NCBI RefSeq assembly: GCF_022024235.1
Contig: NZ_CP091799.1
Coordinates: 1,590,001-1,654,000 of the forward strand
Reading direction: 5' to 3'
DNA length: 64,000 nucleotides
From: Segatella baroniae B14
Lineage (GTDB): Bacteria; Bacteroidota; Bacteroidia; Bacteroidales; Bacteroidaceae
Shown here: piece after piece, positions 7,401 to 15,657 of the stretch
How the letters are laid out: each line of letters starts with the position of its first letter
How positions within the stretch are numbered: the stretch's first letter is position 1
Made by a program: the position numbers and the translations under genes
Notes under the pieces: model-generated
The model's input: only the letters and a program-made list of their open reading frames with translations
Told to the model about the DNA's origin: nothing
Database searches by the model: none

Positions 7401-7912
7401 AAGTGAAAAATGTCATAAAAAACATTGATGCTATTAGGTAAAAAGACAACAAGAAATGATAGAATGAAAAGAACTCCACATATAGAGTAATATTGTAAAT
7501 CATCTTTTTCTATATGAACAATTCTTTTAAATCTTGAATTAGGAACAGTTTCAGCCTTTTCTCTATATATTAACTGCTGGAGAATGCTGTACTCAATTTT
7601 TCTATTTAGTGTTTCTGTCCACTTCTCATCTTGTTTGTCTTTTTTATTATCATTGTCATTATCGCCTTCTTCCTCGTCTGCTTGTAGTGTTGCCAAGGAG
7701 ATAGGAAGATAATGAAATCCTTCTGACTCACCATATTCATCCTTCAAGGTTAGTATAATAGAACTTTTTCCTGAGCCATAAGGACCAGTTAAGGCAACAT
7801 TTCTTATGTCCCCATTATCAATAGCATGTCTTAATACTTCAGCCAGTTCTTCCACTGTCTGATATGGCGCATCGTCCTTATTTAGTTTAACTGGTAATAA
7901 TGGCTGTAACAT
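4373..7912 (-). CDS. YobI-like membrane-inserted P-loop NTPase, 1179 aa
   Basis: A very large NTPase of the YobI-like P-loop family. Walker A is GPYGSGKSS at residues 43-51 and Walker B VVVIEDLDRF at 243-252. Between them lie an acidic linker (about 79-96) and two hydrophobic membrane segments (about 141-160 and 176-196), as in KAP-type NTPases. Residues about 410-440 and 518-558 are Lys/Glu coiled coils; the remaining 600 residues look all-helical and may form a repeat sensor or scaffold. It is the last gene of the R-M operon, 17 bp after the nuclease gene. Its job is unknown; an anti-phage sensor or a back-up effector for the R-M system is inference. Confidence 0.85.
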   Translation of the reverse strand: MLQPLLPVKLNKDDAPYQTVEELAEVLRHAIDNGDIRNVALTGPYGSGKSSIILTLKDEYGESEGFHYLPISLATLQADEEEGDNDNDNKKDKQDEKWTETLNRKIEYSILQQLIYREKAETVPNSRFKRIVHIEKDDLQYYSICGVLFILSFLVVFLPNSINVFYDIFHLVYHKTLITFFASLYLLWAIYQIIKYTIKSYANSKLNKLNLKDGDIEMKEENSIFNKHLDEILYFFQVTQYNVVVIEDLDRFETEKIYLKLRELSQLVNESKIVGRHIVFLYAIKDDVFVDEARTKFFDYISTVIPVINPSNSKAKLKEALKDRGFDDNEIPDEDLSEMAFFIQDMRILKNIANEYSQYRCKLYNPDKNNLSRTKLLAMIVYKNYFPKDFAQLHKRDGLVYSCLVSKNKFIDEAQKTLDVKKVKLEEKKKLVDENNHLKETDLRYLFLLELRESVHGLMQTITINNQDYTLKQIAQNRNLFNGLYNLTSINYQYNAPFYGRQNQSAQINVNAINNKMKFESRLRAIKTTEKTIIKEEKELKKEELQIQSLKLNVLIKKYNLGNTELYRNLHLSPLMDVFIRRGYIDEDYYDYISYFYPGMVSLADRDLLLSMKREIKQAYTYHIDKIDNFVKELKDYMFESDAILNNDLLDYAARKKGSSLFLQMMRRIEKEDAPLDFLAQYYLLGKRQKEVFTEFVNWNNELSWHMIMSHVNDKEQSLLQEAWLKYSDETTLEQETWLNNNYAFLASRVDVIGMDQCRKLVDNSMFTELNDENSNLLDYVVEQWHYDINVDNLCLIINHLKNESTVSSENLNLTKVTETNNEEFENCVKDNFVKVFGCLSSTSKDESNESIIYILNSEGVDADKKLPYLNGQKEVLSSFEGVNETSWEIAIKSFVIQPTWSNVDAYYSKKGSLTDDLIKFVEHYHQELEEKCQDEVASKQILFEGLLCSNVLSIESFRSVCIAFDLQFNNHKALAKLERERLEILLENDKITFSKANTSILKNTDIYSEYLIHYSQEFIDTLDASYQLDEDTVFTLINSDRFTTQEKRRIIDVTNEDILLSSSLADKVIELLLDSNDISLDEHILIGLLESSSIHRNKLLLVCQMLKENQYSMKDISSLLATLGGKYVEIAERRKHPVIDNNEDNVALLNQLKNLHFISTTSPEDDGIRIYPPTKQNQ

Positions 7913-7929
7913 ATTACTTTTCTAAAAAA

Positions 7930-10371
7930 TCAAACTCTATCAACAACATTCTCCAGACTATTCAACTTGACCAGCATGAATGCCATGCGTTTACTGCCCC
8001 AATACGTATTAGGGATATCTTTGATGTTAAATTGCAACTTTTGCAAGTCAGCATCTGTATCACTTGGCTTTCTTATTCGAATCATGAAGTAGGCTGAATG
8101 ATTGGGAGCATCAGGATAGTTTTCTTCTACTAACTTTTCCTTTGTCCATACATCATGTTTCGTGCGGACAATCTTACAGAGATTGCCCACGAATTTCTCA
8201 CCCTTAACAAACAAGAGCAGGTACTTCGCTTGATTCCATGGAGAATCCGCAATCTTATCCAAAGGTATATTGTACCAAAGATTGTCAAATGTCCACTGAC
8301 GCTTCTCTTCACTGCCAGCAACAGCGACCATCACCAAATCATCCGGCAACATTCCTGCCTTTTCTTCTTCAGTGACGTATGCCAATGTGCGTTGTGGCTT
8401 AGCTTTAGCTACATGAGTATCTGCAGCCGTATATTTCATCAAAATATCATCCAAATGCGCTCTCAGTAAGGAGTCACTATTTGGCAGCAAAGGGAATGCT
8501 CCGATATTCACACTCTCTACACTCGCACTATAGTAACGTTTTTTGACGTATTCGTCGCTACCACGACCAGGGAAAAGAATGTAGCCACCAATTATTTCCT
8601 TAGAGCGATATGGTTCATGCTCTTTACTATAATAAATAGCATCACGGTAACGGTGCATCTGATTGATTGCATCAGTTGGCGGATAATCTCCTCCTGGCAA
8701 ATCTGCCATTTCGACTATATCTTGTTCCTCAAAGTCTTTGTCAAGCTTCTTGTCGTTGATGACACGATACTTCGCATCATACAGATAGGTCAAGACAACT
8801 TCGCCAGATGCCTTGCGAATATTAAGTACAATGTCTGGACGTTGCTCTGTTGTTGCAGTATTGATGCCCATGCCATACTCATCTTTACCACTTGTGCGGT
8901 TAAACGTATGCTGGTAATGAAGAGTAACCACGTCACCCTCATGTGCAGCAAGTTGTGCCTTGCGTTCTTCCGTATCATCATGCTCTGCTTCTGGATAACG
9001 ATATTCTACAATATGTTCCAACGAAGAATTTGTAAATGGATTGAGTAGCGTTCCTTTTGGCTCTGTTATCAGTTGTTCATGCGAAGGCTTATTATGATCA
9101 ATGCCCATAGCATCAGCCACAAGCTTCTTCATTTTGATAAAACACCAAAGCTCGTAGATCTCCCATATCTGTAGGGTGCCAATGTTCGCAGCTCCATTAT
9201 ACAAGTCAATTCCTCGTTTCAGTTTGAGCCAATCTTTATATATCTGTTGATAACCCAATCGGCTTTGCAGAACAAGGCTTTCTTGTTTCATTCCATCGAA
9301 ACGGCCTACAGTCTTGAAGAATGGGTGTTTTGACAGTCTTCTCAAAGAATCTTGATAGTCTGTCCACATCTTGCGATGACGTTCTGAAAGTTCTTCTTGT
9401 GAGGAGTTGAGTACAGTGGTTATTACAGAAGAAAGTCGTCGTCCAATGCTTTGAAGAGTATATTTCACGAAACGGTTCTCCATCGTGTCGTGAGTAGAAC
9501 GCACTTCATTATAGCCAAAGTAATACTCTTCCAGTTTCCCTTCCCTCTCCACTTCGCCATAGCGTTCTTCCATGGCAGGAGTCCAGAACTTAATCTGTTC
9601 TGCTTTTCGTGATGTGTGGAAGTTCACAATCTGTGAATGTGGATTCTGAATCACACGTTTTACGTTCTTCACATAATTATCCACAACGCTTTGGAATGCA
9701 GCCATCCATGTAGCAACGGTATTGATCCGTCCTCGACTGAATTGCTGAAGAGTGATGCTCAGATAGCGATAGATGACGTTTTCGTACTCCTCGTTAACCT
9801 CCCGCAACAGCGACTTGTAATCGTTTTTTGTATCGAGTTTGGGTGATACCACATCAAACGTTACATAACTGTCTTTACGGACGCCATTCTTCTGATAGGA
9901 GAAATCTAGTTTGAACACTCCTGGTTCATTCAAGAAGTCTAACTCTCCCGTGAGGGATTTTTCTTCTCTTCCATTCAACTCTTCATCAACAAAGAAACTT
10001 TCCTCTACGTCTTTTCGTACATGTCTGATTTCTGGTACGGAGTCTTTGTCTACACCATGGAATAGTAAACGGACTTGATATTTGCAGGTTTCAAAGATGA
10101 CAGGCCACAGTTTATCCCACACCTTGCCTGCATCAAGTCTTGTTTCCTCTTCCTCATCAGTTTTCTTCCCTGTTATGGGACTGTATAGGCAAAGTTCACA
10201 TTCATCTTTTGAGGTGTAACGACAATATGCCTCTGGCGCATCAATATCAGGATTAATATTCCTTGAATATCTGATGCGTCCCTTGAATCGTTCCCACGAA
10301 TAGCTAATGTCTTGCGTGCGGACAATCACCTCATAGTCGGGATGAATGAATCTTAAAACCTCTGTCTGCAT
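7930..10371 (-). CDS. LlaJI-like/DUF2357 restriction nuclease (McrC-type subunit), 813 aa
   Basis: Nuclease partner of the McrB-like motor. A long N-terminal region (1-390) is followed by the DUF2357-type segment LQIWEIYELWCF (about 400-411) and a PD-(D/E)XK core: RPDIVLNI with Asp513, then TYLYDAKYRV with Asp532 and Lys534. These are the expected metal-binding and catalytic residues. Length and layout fit LlaJI.R2-like proteins, which cut DNA when driven by the McrB-like subunit translocating between sites. The gene begins 18 bp after the motor gene and precedes the YobI-like NTPase by 17 bp. Cutting specificity cannot be read from the sequence. Confidence 0.85.
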   Translation of the reverse strand: MQTEVLRFIHPDYEVIVRTQDISYSWERFKGRIRYSRNINPDIDAPEAYCRYTSKDECELCLYSPITGKKTDEEEETRLDAGKVWDKLWPVIFETCKYQVRLLFHGVDKDSVPEIRHVRKDVEESFFVDEELNGREEKSLTGELDFLNEPGVFKLDFSYQKNGVRKDSYVTFDVVSPKLDTKNDYKSLLREVNEEYENVIYRYLSITLQQFSRGRINTVATWMAAFQSVVDNYVKNVKRVIQNPHSQIVNFHTSRKAEQIKFWTPAMEERYGEVEREGKLEEYYFGYNEVRSTHDTMENRFVKYTLQSIGRRLSSVITTVLNSSQEELSERHRKMWTDYQDSLRRLSKHPFFKTVGRFDGMKQESLVLQSRLGYQQIYKDWLKLKRGIDLYNGAANIGTLQIWEIYELWCFIKMKKLVADAMGIDHNKPSHEQLITEPKGTLLNPFTNSSLEHIVEYRYPEAEHDDTEERKAQLAAHEGDVVTLHYQHTFNRTSGKDEYGMGINTATTEQRPDIVLNIRKASGEVVLTYLYDAKYRVINDKKLDKDFEEQDIVEMADLPGGDYPPTDAINQMHRYRDAIYYSKEHEPYRSKEIIGGYILFPGRGSDEYVKKRYYSASVESVNIGAFPLLPNSDSLLRAHLDDILMKYTAADTHVAKAKPQRTLAYVTEEEKAGMLPDDLVMVAVAGSEEKRQWTFDNLWYNIPLDKIADSPWNQAKYLLLFVKGEKFVGNLCKIVRTKHDVWTKEKLVEENYPDAPNHSAYFMIRIRKPSDTDADLQKLQFNIKDIPNTYWGSKRMAFMLVKLNSLENVVDRV

Positions 10372-10389
10372 ATATCCTTATCTATACGA

Positions 10390-12495
10390 TTATGGCCAGA
10401 AACGAGTGAACTCCTGATTATTCAGTCGGTCAATCATTTCTTGTATCTTCTCTTCGGCTGTCTGATGATGTTCTTTGTCCTTATCTGCAGTTTCTTCTAC
10501 ATCACCATTATCTGATGTTGGGTCAATTGCTGTTTCCTTGATGTCTGGAGCCAATTCTTTCAGCCATTCCAAACGGTTATCATAAGAAATCCCAACTTTA
10601 TTTTTATATTCTCTTGACAATGCAAACATTTCTGCATCGCCCTCAATGCGTGGCAAAATCTTCATCAACAGGATGTTATTTACAGATTGAGCGATGGCAT
10701 CATCTAAATCCATACCTTCATCGAGCATCACACCAACCATAATTGTCAGCTCGTTTAGCACGCGATAACTTACCTCAAAAGGAGTTCCTTTCAAGGTCTT
10801 GTTGATTTCCTCTAACTTTGCAGGAAGTTTTTCTTCTAATTCTTCTGCGAAATCTGAATGTGCATCCAGAACCTCGTCAGCCGTTACATATCGACGAGTG
10901 AACGCATTCTGCCATTTTTGTTGTTCCTCGTCAGACAGGTACTCTAAGTTCTTGCTACCACCGAACATATTGCGCAGATTGCCTCCATTCATTTCTATAG
11001 TCATAGCGCGGTCAATCACTTTACGTGAGAACTGATGTGTAGTATCATCCATATTGACTGTACCAATGATTACGACATTGTCTGGAAGGGTTAGTCCTTC
11101 GGTTGTCAGGTCTGTACGTTTACCTACCTCTTCGTCAATATCACTTTCAGTTTCAATATCAAAGAGTTTAAGGTAGATGTCCCTATCTGTCAGATTACTG
11201 CTGAATGGCTCTCCCGTTTGGGCATTCTTTGTGTGGGGCATTTCTGATAATTCACGGAAATACTGTGCATCGATTATTGGCTCTGTTTTAACCGTAGTCA
11301 TATCGACCTCGCCAGTTTTGTCATTCTTTGGATGCTTGCGAGTTTCCAATATGCTCAGAATCTCTGCAAAGTACTGTTCCACTGGTGCAAGATTCATTTC
11401 ATCAAGACAAACAAAGAATGGAACAGTTGGGAACATCTTTGCCTTCACCAAGAACTTGACGAACTTAGTGAACTGATAAGCTGCTTTTCCTAATCGGCTG
11501 TAATATCCCAACAATTCTGTTGAGTCATGCCAATTCGGTTTCACCTCTATCATGCAGTAATTACCTGGAGTTGTACCGTCCTTATCTTGCAAATACTTTG
11601 GGCACGATTTAAAGGCAAATTCACGAACTATGCGGCTCTTACCTGTACCCGAAATACCTGCAAGAAGCAAGAATGGTTTAGATTTTATTGCAGTTATATA
11701 GTTTGAGAAATTTGAAATTCTCTCAGATGCTTCCTTCTGTGATGAAGAAAAAATATGTTTTTTACTTTGTCTTTTAGGCTCTGTATTCATTGTCCTTAGC
11801 AATACTAACTCATCACCAAGGGTCTCAATAACATCTCTATGCAAATAGTAATATTTTGAAGCCCCCTGCTTCTTAATTGTAAACATCCCCCAATCTGCCA
11901 ATGCTAAAATTGGTTTAGGGTCTGCCCATTTGTTTGCAGCATCTGAAGGTACGACCTGAATGTCACGTTTTCTCTTAATCAAAACTTCAAACAAAACATC
12001 AGCAAATTCTTTATGCTCAAGTTCCATGTTTCCTACAATATAGGCAAATTCTTTGTTTGTCAAGTGACCAAGTATCATGGTACTTTTAACAAAGATATTG
12101 GGAGCCTCCAAATCAGAATCAGAATCACATCCCAATACATTTCTCCCAAATGTATTGTTCTTTAGAACGTCTACTAATAATGCTTGTACCGCATGTATGT
12201 CATTGTTTTTTCTAAGTTCATAGAATTTTCGACCTGTAGCAGTAATTCTTCGTCTGGATTGAGTGTTGTCAGGATCTTCCCATTCAATGAAACCATAGTA
12301 AGAGAGAACCTGAGTTTTTTTTGTGTAACTCTGAGGTTCCTTCTTTTGTGTTTCTATACCTGCATTAATTAAAGACATAGATAATCTGTCTATTAATTCT
12401 GCGTTTGTCACCCAGTCTTGGGCATCATAATATACTTTTAGTGTAAGGTCTAGAGTCTCAGATTCTGCATTACACTTTGGGATAATAAGTGCCAT
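10390..12495 (-). CDS. McrB-like AAA+ motor (LlaJI.R1-type), 701 aa
   Basis: NTP-driven restriction subunit. Residues 1-230 form an N-terminal DNA-binding region with a winged-helix-like part (AELIDRLSMSLINAG, then TQVLSYYGFIEWED). The AAA+ module follows: Walker A GISGTGKS (280-287), Walker B FFVCLDEMNLA (360-370), sensor loop GTVNMDDTTHQFSRKVIDRA (478-497) with a candidate arginine finger. McrB itself has MNTADR for GTP selection; here it is VNMDD, so GTP specificity should not be assumed. The C-terminus is acidic. It starts 1 bp after the methyltransferase stop, implying coupled translation. Assignment rests on motif order plus neighbours. Confidence 0.88.
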   Translation of the reverse strand: MALIIPKCNAESETLDLTLKVYYDAQDWVTNAELIDRLSMSLINAGIETQKKEPQSYTKKTQVLSYYGFIEWEDPDNTQSRRRITATGRKFYELRKNNDIHAVQALLVDVLKNNTFGRNVLGCDSDSDLEAPNIFVKSTMILGHLTNKEFAYIVGNMELEHKEFADVLFEVLIKRKRDIQVVPSDAANKWADPKPILALADWGMFTIKKQGASKYYYLHRDVIETLGDELVLLRTMNTEPKRQSKKHIFSSSQKEASERISNFSNYITAIKSKPFLLLAGISGTGKSRIVREFAFKSCPKYLQDKDGTTPGNYCMIEVKPNWHDSTELLGYYSRLGKAAYQFTKFVKFLVKAKMFPTVPFFVCLDEMNLAPVEQYFAEILSILETRKHPKNDKTGEVDMTTVKTEPIIDAQYFRELSEMPHTKNAQTGEPFSSNLTDRDIYLKLFDIETESDIDEEVGKRTDLTTEGLTLPDNVVIIGTVNMDDTTHQFSRKVIDRAMTIEMNGGNLRNMFGGSKNLEYLSDEEQQKWQNAFTRRYVTADEVLDAHSDFAEELEEKLPAKLEEINKTLKGTPFEVSYRVLNELTIMVGVMLDEGMDLDDAIAQSVNNILLMKILPRIEGDAEMFALSREYKNKVGISYDNRLEWLKELAPDIKETAIDPTSDNGDVEETADKDKEHHQTAEEKIQEMIDRLNNQEFTRFWP

Positions 12496-12496
12496 A

Positions 12497-13645
12497 TTAT
12501 AATTGTTTCAATAATTCTTTGATAATAACTGTAATCATCGCAGAAGGGATACCTTCACCAATAACTTTTCTAATGAATGACTCGCTTGCCCAATCTGGTA
12601 TGTTCCAGTCTAATGGTAAAGAAGAAACTATCAATAATTCATAGATTGATAGAACTCGAGGATCAGAGTATAATTCTTCTCCATTAGAAATATAGGGGCG
12701 TCCAGGATGAACGCATGCAAGCGATGATATGACTCCATTGTTCATTGTCATTGTTCTTGCAGGTTTATCCCAATACATACGTCTATAGTGATTGTGATGA
12801 GCTACGACTGGTGTTCCATCCTCTTTTTGAGGATAATATACCTCATTATATATAGCAGATTTGCCAGTTGGGGTATGCATCATCCATTCCACTTGTTTCC
12901 ACGAATGTACTGGAGGTCGGTGCCACTTTGAAATCTTTAGACCTTCCGCTTTTTTCTTTTCAAAATCAGGGAATTTCTCCAAAGTAACCTCCATTCCTTC
13001 ACGCAATTGTGGGTCAAGACTTGGTAAATGGCCAATTGCTTCTTCAAGATTTACGACAGGCAGCTGCTTGGGAAATTCCCATGACACATTTTGATCATTT
13101 CTAACAAGAAGAAAAATGTTTCTTTCCCTCATTTGTGGGACACCGCAATCCATGGCCTTAATCAATGATTGATGATTAAAATTGTACTTATCATCCAATT
13201 CACGATGAAGGTACTCAGGAATCATAACGACCTCTCCCTTGTACTTAATCTTGGTTTTCAAGATTGTAGGCACATTCTCGATGATCGCGAACCTTGGCTC
13301 TAATCGTTTAATAACATCAACTGCGTAAAAAATCAACTCATTACGTTCATCAAACTCTATACGATTTCCCGCCTCACTCATACCTTGACAAGGAGGTGTT
13401 GCAAGAACGAAATTGACATTTAGTGATTTAGCTTCTTCCACTATTGTATCTCTAATTTCGTCCTTTGTAATATCGCCTTCTATCACTTTTGTGTTTGGAT
13501 GAACACATTTGTAGAATTCGCAACGTTTATGATCAAGTTCATTTGCTAACACTATGGAAACCTGATTATTCTTTTCTATGCCAGCTTCAGCAACACCGAC
13601 ATTTGAAAACAATGACAATCCTATGAGTTTATTTGTATTATCCAT
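12497..13645 (-). CDS. DNA (cytosine-5) methyltransferase, second of pair, 382 aa
   Basis: Transfers methyl from S-adenosylmethionine to C5 of cytosine. Motif I is LSLFSNVGVAEAGIE near residue 10 (a variant of the usual FAGxGG), motif IV PPCQGMSEAG at 84-93 with catalytic Cys86, motif VI ENVP, motif VIII QMRERNIFLL, and motif X GEGIPSAM near the C-terminus. The target recognition region lies between VIII and IX. The protein has the same length as its upstream neighbour and is clearly a paralogue. The ATG overlaps the neighbour's stop (ATGGATAA). In LlaJI-type systems two such enzymes each protect one strand of an asymmetric site. Confidence 0.92.
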   Translation of the reverse strand: MDNTNKLIGLSLFSNVGVAEAGIEKNNQVSIVLANELDHKRCEFYKCVHPNTKVIEGDITKDEIRDTIVEEAKSLNVNFVLATPPCQGMSEAGNRIEFDERNELIFYAVDVIKRLEPRFAIIENVPTILKTKIKYKGEVVMIPEYLHRELDDKYNFNHQSLIKAMDCGVPQMRERNIFLLVRNDQNVSWEFPKQLPVVNLEEAIGHLPSLDPQLREGMEVTLEKFPDFEKKKAEGLKISKWHRPPVHSWKQVEWMMHTPTGKSAIYNEVYYPQKEDGTPVVAHHNHYRRMYWDKPARTMTMNNGVISSLACVHPGRPYISNGEELYSDPRVLSIYELLIVSSLPLDWNIPDWASESFIRKVIGEGIPSAMITVIIKELLKQL

Positions 13646-14786
13646 TTACTAAATTCTGAAATAATTTTTTCATAAACAATGGTGGAATACCTTCACCAAT
13701 GATTCTTCTTAAGAATGCTTCGTCAGTATTTGCTGGCACATTCCAATCTTCAGGCAAACTCATAACTCTCATCAATTCATAAAGAGTTAATGTTCTTGGA
13801 TCAGAGTAAATATCTCGTCCATTTTCGTCTTGTCCAATTAGTCGCCCTGGATGAACATTGTTTTGGGATGAAATTTTACGATTATCCATTGTGACGGTGT
13901 ATGCTGGAGTTTTCCAGTTTTGTCGTTTATATGTGTTTTTATAACCACGAACAAAAGTACCATCCAACTTCACTGGCCTATATTCAGGTTCATTGTCAAA
14001 CGCTGTTTGACCTGTTGGTGTGTACATCATAGCGCGAACTTGTCTCCACACATGGACAGGAGGAATATTCCATGGTGATATTGCCAAGGCTTGTTGTCTG
14101 CGCTCCTCATACAGTGGAAATCGTTGAATGAATTCCTCATAAGGTATGTCTTTTACAAAGGGATCTATAGACGGCAAATCACCAATGGCTTCTTCCATCG
14201 TTACTTTATGCTGTTCTACAGGAGGTAAAGTCCATTTGCGTCTTTGTCCATGTCTTGTCATAAGTATTATCATTCGATCACGAGTTTGCGGAACACCATA
14301 GTCATCAGTGTCAATAGTATGAATGTCAATGTCGTAATCCGCATCAAGTTCTTGATGAACTACATCAGGAAGCATGGTTTCAACCCCATGATACATTATT
14401 GGAGTAATGATAAAATCAGTTACATTTTCAATAACCACATATCTTGGGTTGAGATCATGAATCAATCTGATAGCATGCATGACAAGAGTATTACGCTCGT
14501 CAAACTTTATCTTTTGTCCTGCTGTACTCATTCCTTGACATGGTGGAGTTGCCATGATAGTATCAACTCTTTCCCTCCTGCAAGCCTGTAAGATTTGTTG
14601 GTATATATTCTCATCAGTTATATCTCCACAAATCATTGTTGATTCGGGATATATGGATTGATATAATTTCGCACGCTTTGTCAACCATTCATTTGCCACG
14701 ACGACATTGACGTCATCGAGTTCTTGAAAGCATGCTTCAGCTACACCTATGTTTGCAAACAAAGAAACTATTCTCATTTCAAACAA
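13638..14786 (-). CDS. DNA (cytosine-5) methyltransferase, first of pair, 382 aa
   Basis: m5C methyltransferase with motif I IVSLFANIGVAEACF (from residue 6), motif IV PPCQGMSTAG at 81-90 with catalytic Cys83, IENV (VI), QTRDRMIILM (VIII) and IGEGIPPLF (X). It is paralogous to the next gene in the operon, with divergence strongest in the segment between motifs VIII and IX that sets specificity. An internal Met (MRIVSLF, 9 bases in) is an equally possible start. It follows the controller gene by 17 bp, so methylation can be established before restriction in the operon order. Confidence 0.92.
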   Translation of the reverse strand: MFEMRIVSLFANIGVAEACFQELDDVNVVVANEWLTKRAKLYQSIYPESTMICGDITDENIYQQILQACRRERVDTIMATPPCQGMSTAGQKIKFDERNTLVMHAIRLIHDLNPRYVVIENVTDFIITPIMYHGVETMLPDVVHQELDADYDIDIHTIDTDDYGVPQTRDRMIILMTRHGQRRKWTLPPVEQHKVTMEEAIGDLPSIDPFVKDIPYEEFIQRFPLYEERRQQALAISPWNIPPVHVWRQVRAMMYTPTGQTAFDNEPEYRPVKLDGTFVRGYKNTYKRQNWKTPAYTVTMDNRKISSQNNVHPGRLIGQDENGRDIYSDPRTLTLYELMRVMSLPEDWNVPANTDEAFLRRIIGEGIPPLFMKKLFQNLVNG

Positions 14787-14803
14787 AAATCATTCTGTTA
14801 TAA

Positions 14804-15007
14804 TCACTTTTCATTATCTGTCAGCAAGTCCTTAACATTAACATTAAGAACTTTTGCTATCTTGTTTAATGTTTGAAGGTCTGGCTGTGATGCATTTGAG
14901 CACCATCGGCTTATGGTTGTAACGCTAACGTCAAGTTGCTCTGCAAGCCATTTACCAGTTTTCTTTTGTTCTACCAGCACAACCTTTAATCGGTTCAAAT
15001 CGTCCAT
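14804..15007 (-). CDS. XRE-family controller of the R-M operon, 67 aa
   Basis: A compact HTH protein: GKWLAEQLDVSVTTISRWC is the helix-turn-helix and QPDLQTLNKIAKVLNVNVKD the supporting helices, as in R-M C-proteins. I chose the ATG at 15007 because the -7 promoter box (reverse TACCTTTG, plus-strand 15031-15038) lies inside the longer frame that begins at 15061, so the extension would not be transcribed. It is the first gene of the six-gene operon. By analogy with C-proteins it probably autoregulates and delays nuclease expression; that role is inferred. A related half-gene survives at 2133-2258. Confidence 0.85.
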   Translation of the reverse strand: MDDLNRLKVVLVEQKKTGKWLAEQLDVSVTTISRWCSNASQPDLQTLNKIAKVLNVNVKDLLTDNEK

Positions 15008-15030
15008 TGTAATTTTATTTAAGTTCAATG

Positions 15031-15061
15031 CAAAGGTATTAACATTTTTTTTAATGATCAT
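15031..15061 (-). promoter_or_regulatory. R-M operon promoter with ATGATCAT palindrome
   Basis: The reverse strand has the Bacteroidota -7 box TACCTTTG at 15031-15038, 23 bases before the controller ATG. A perfect palindrome ATGATCAT at 15054-15061, within a longer near-symmetrical AT-rich block, lies about 16 bases upstream of the box, where the -33 element would be. It is a candidate operator for the controller. Confidence 0.55.
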
Positions 15062-15180
15062 AATTGAGGCTTTCTTTTTACGCTTTTATAACGAATTTGT
15101 AGCCGAATCATCACCATTTGTACTTCTCACATGGCATTTTTCCGTCTCTGCAATTAACAACTAAGCAGCAATTAAGTTTA

Positions 15181-15504
15181 GACAGTATTGAGTTGCAGAA
15201 TCCTGACAGATTCATGTTCCCACTGTCAGAGTTGCGTACACAGATACATTCCATTCCTCGAAAGCTAAACCTAATCAAGTTCTTCCGCTATGCCAAACTG
15301 GGTGAAAATGCTGGCTATGGCATAGACAAGATGCTTATATGGGAGAAACTGACGAGAGGAAAAGTGGAGTTCACTAGTGATTTGGTATGTTCTACCATTA
15401 CATATTGAGGTTGGGAACAAGCAAAGGAACAAGCTAGGGTACAAGCTAGTGACCAAGCCATGGTACAAGCTACGCAAGTAAAGCGACTTGTGAAAGCAAT
15501 GTGA
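15181..15504 (+). pseudogene. AlbA_2/RecG-like ATP-binding protein fragment
   Basis: The + strand encodes DSIELQNPDRFMFPLSELRT, then LIKFFRYAKLGENAGYGIDK and KVEFTSDLVCSTITY. This is the C-terminal half of the widespread Bacteroidota AlbA_2 plus HATPase_c_4 protein. An in-frame TGA at 15406 interrupts it, after which the same frame continues with an EQA/VQA repeat (WEQAKEQARVQASDQAMVQA) and VKRLVKAM before another stop. The N-terminal half is missing and the tail is frameshifted. It is a dead gene, on the opposite strand to the R-M operon. Confidence 0.7.
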
Positions 15505-15557
15505 AATATAGTGGAAAGGCGGTGTTCGGGGGATATAGCGAGTTGGGCATAGATTTA

Positions 15558-15590
15558 ACTTGCCGGTAACTTGCTGGTAATTTGCTAGAA
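15558..15590 (+). repeat. 11-bp tandem repeat, array 1 (3 units)
   Basis: ACTTGCCGGTA, ACTTGCTGGTA and ATTTGCTAGAA follow one another with exact 11-bp period. The same array recurs 100 bp downstream, ahead of the truncated XRE gene. Confidence 0.7.
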
Positions 15591-15657
15591 GCAATGGAAA
15601 AGGCATTATCATTTTCGCTAAACCGCTGTTATATAACACATTACGAATTATATTTTA

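Noticed and set aside
4373..15007. BREX, DISARM or classical type I R-M system
   Set aside because: There is no PglX/PglZ, helicase-DUF1998 or HsdS/HsdM; methylation genes are m5C type and the restriction genes are McrB/DUF2357 type.
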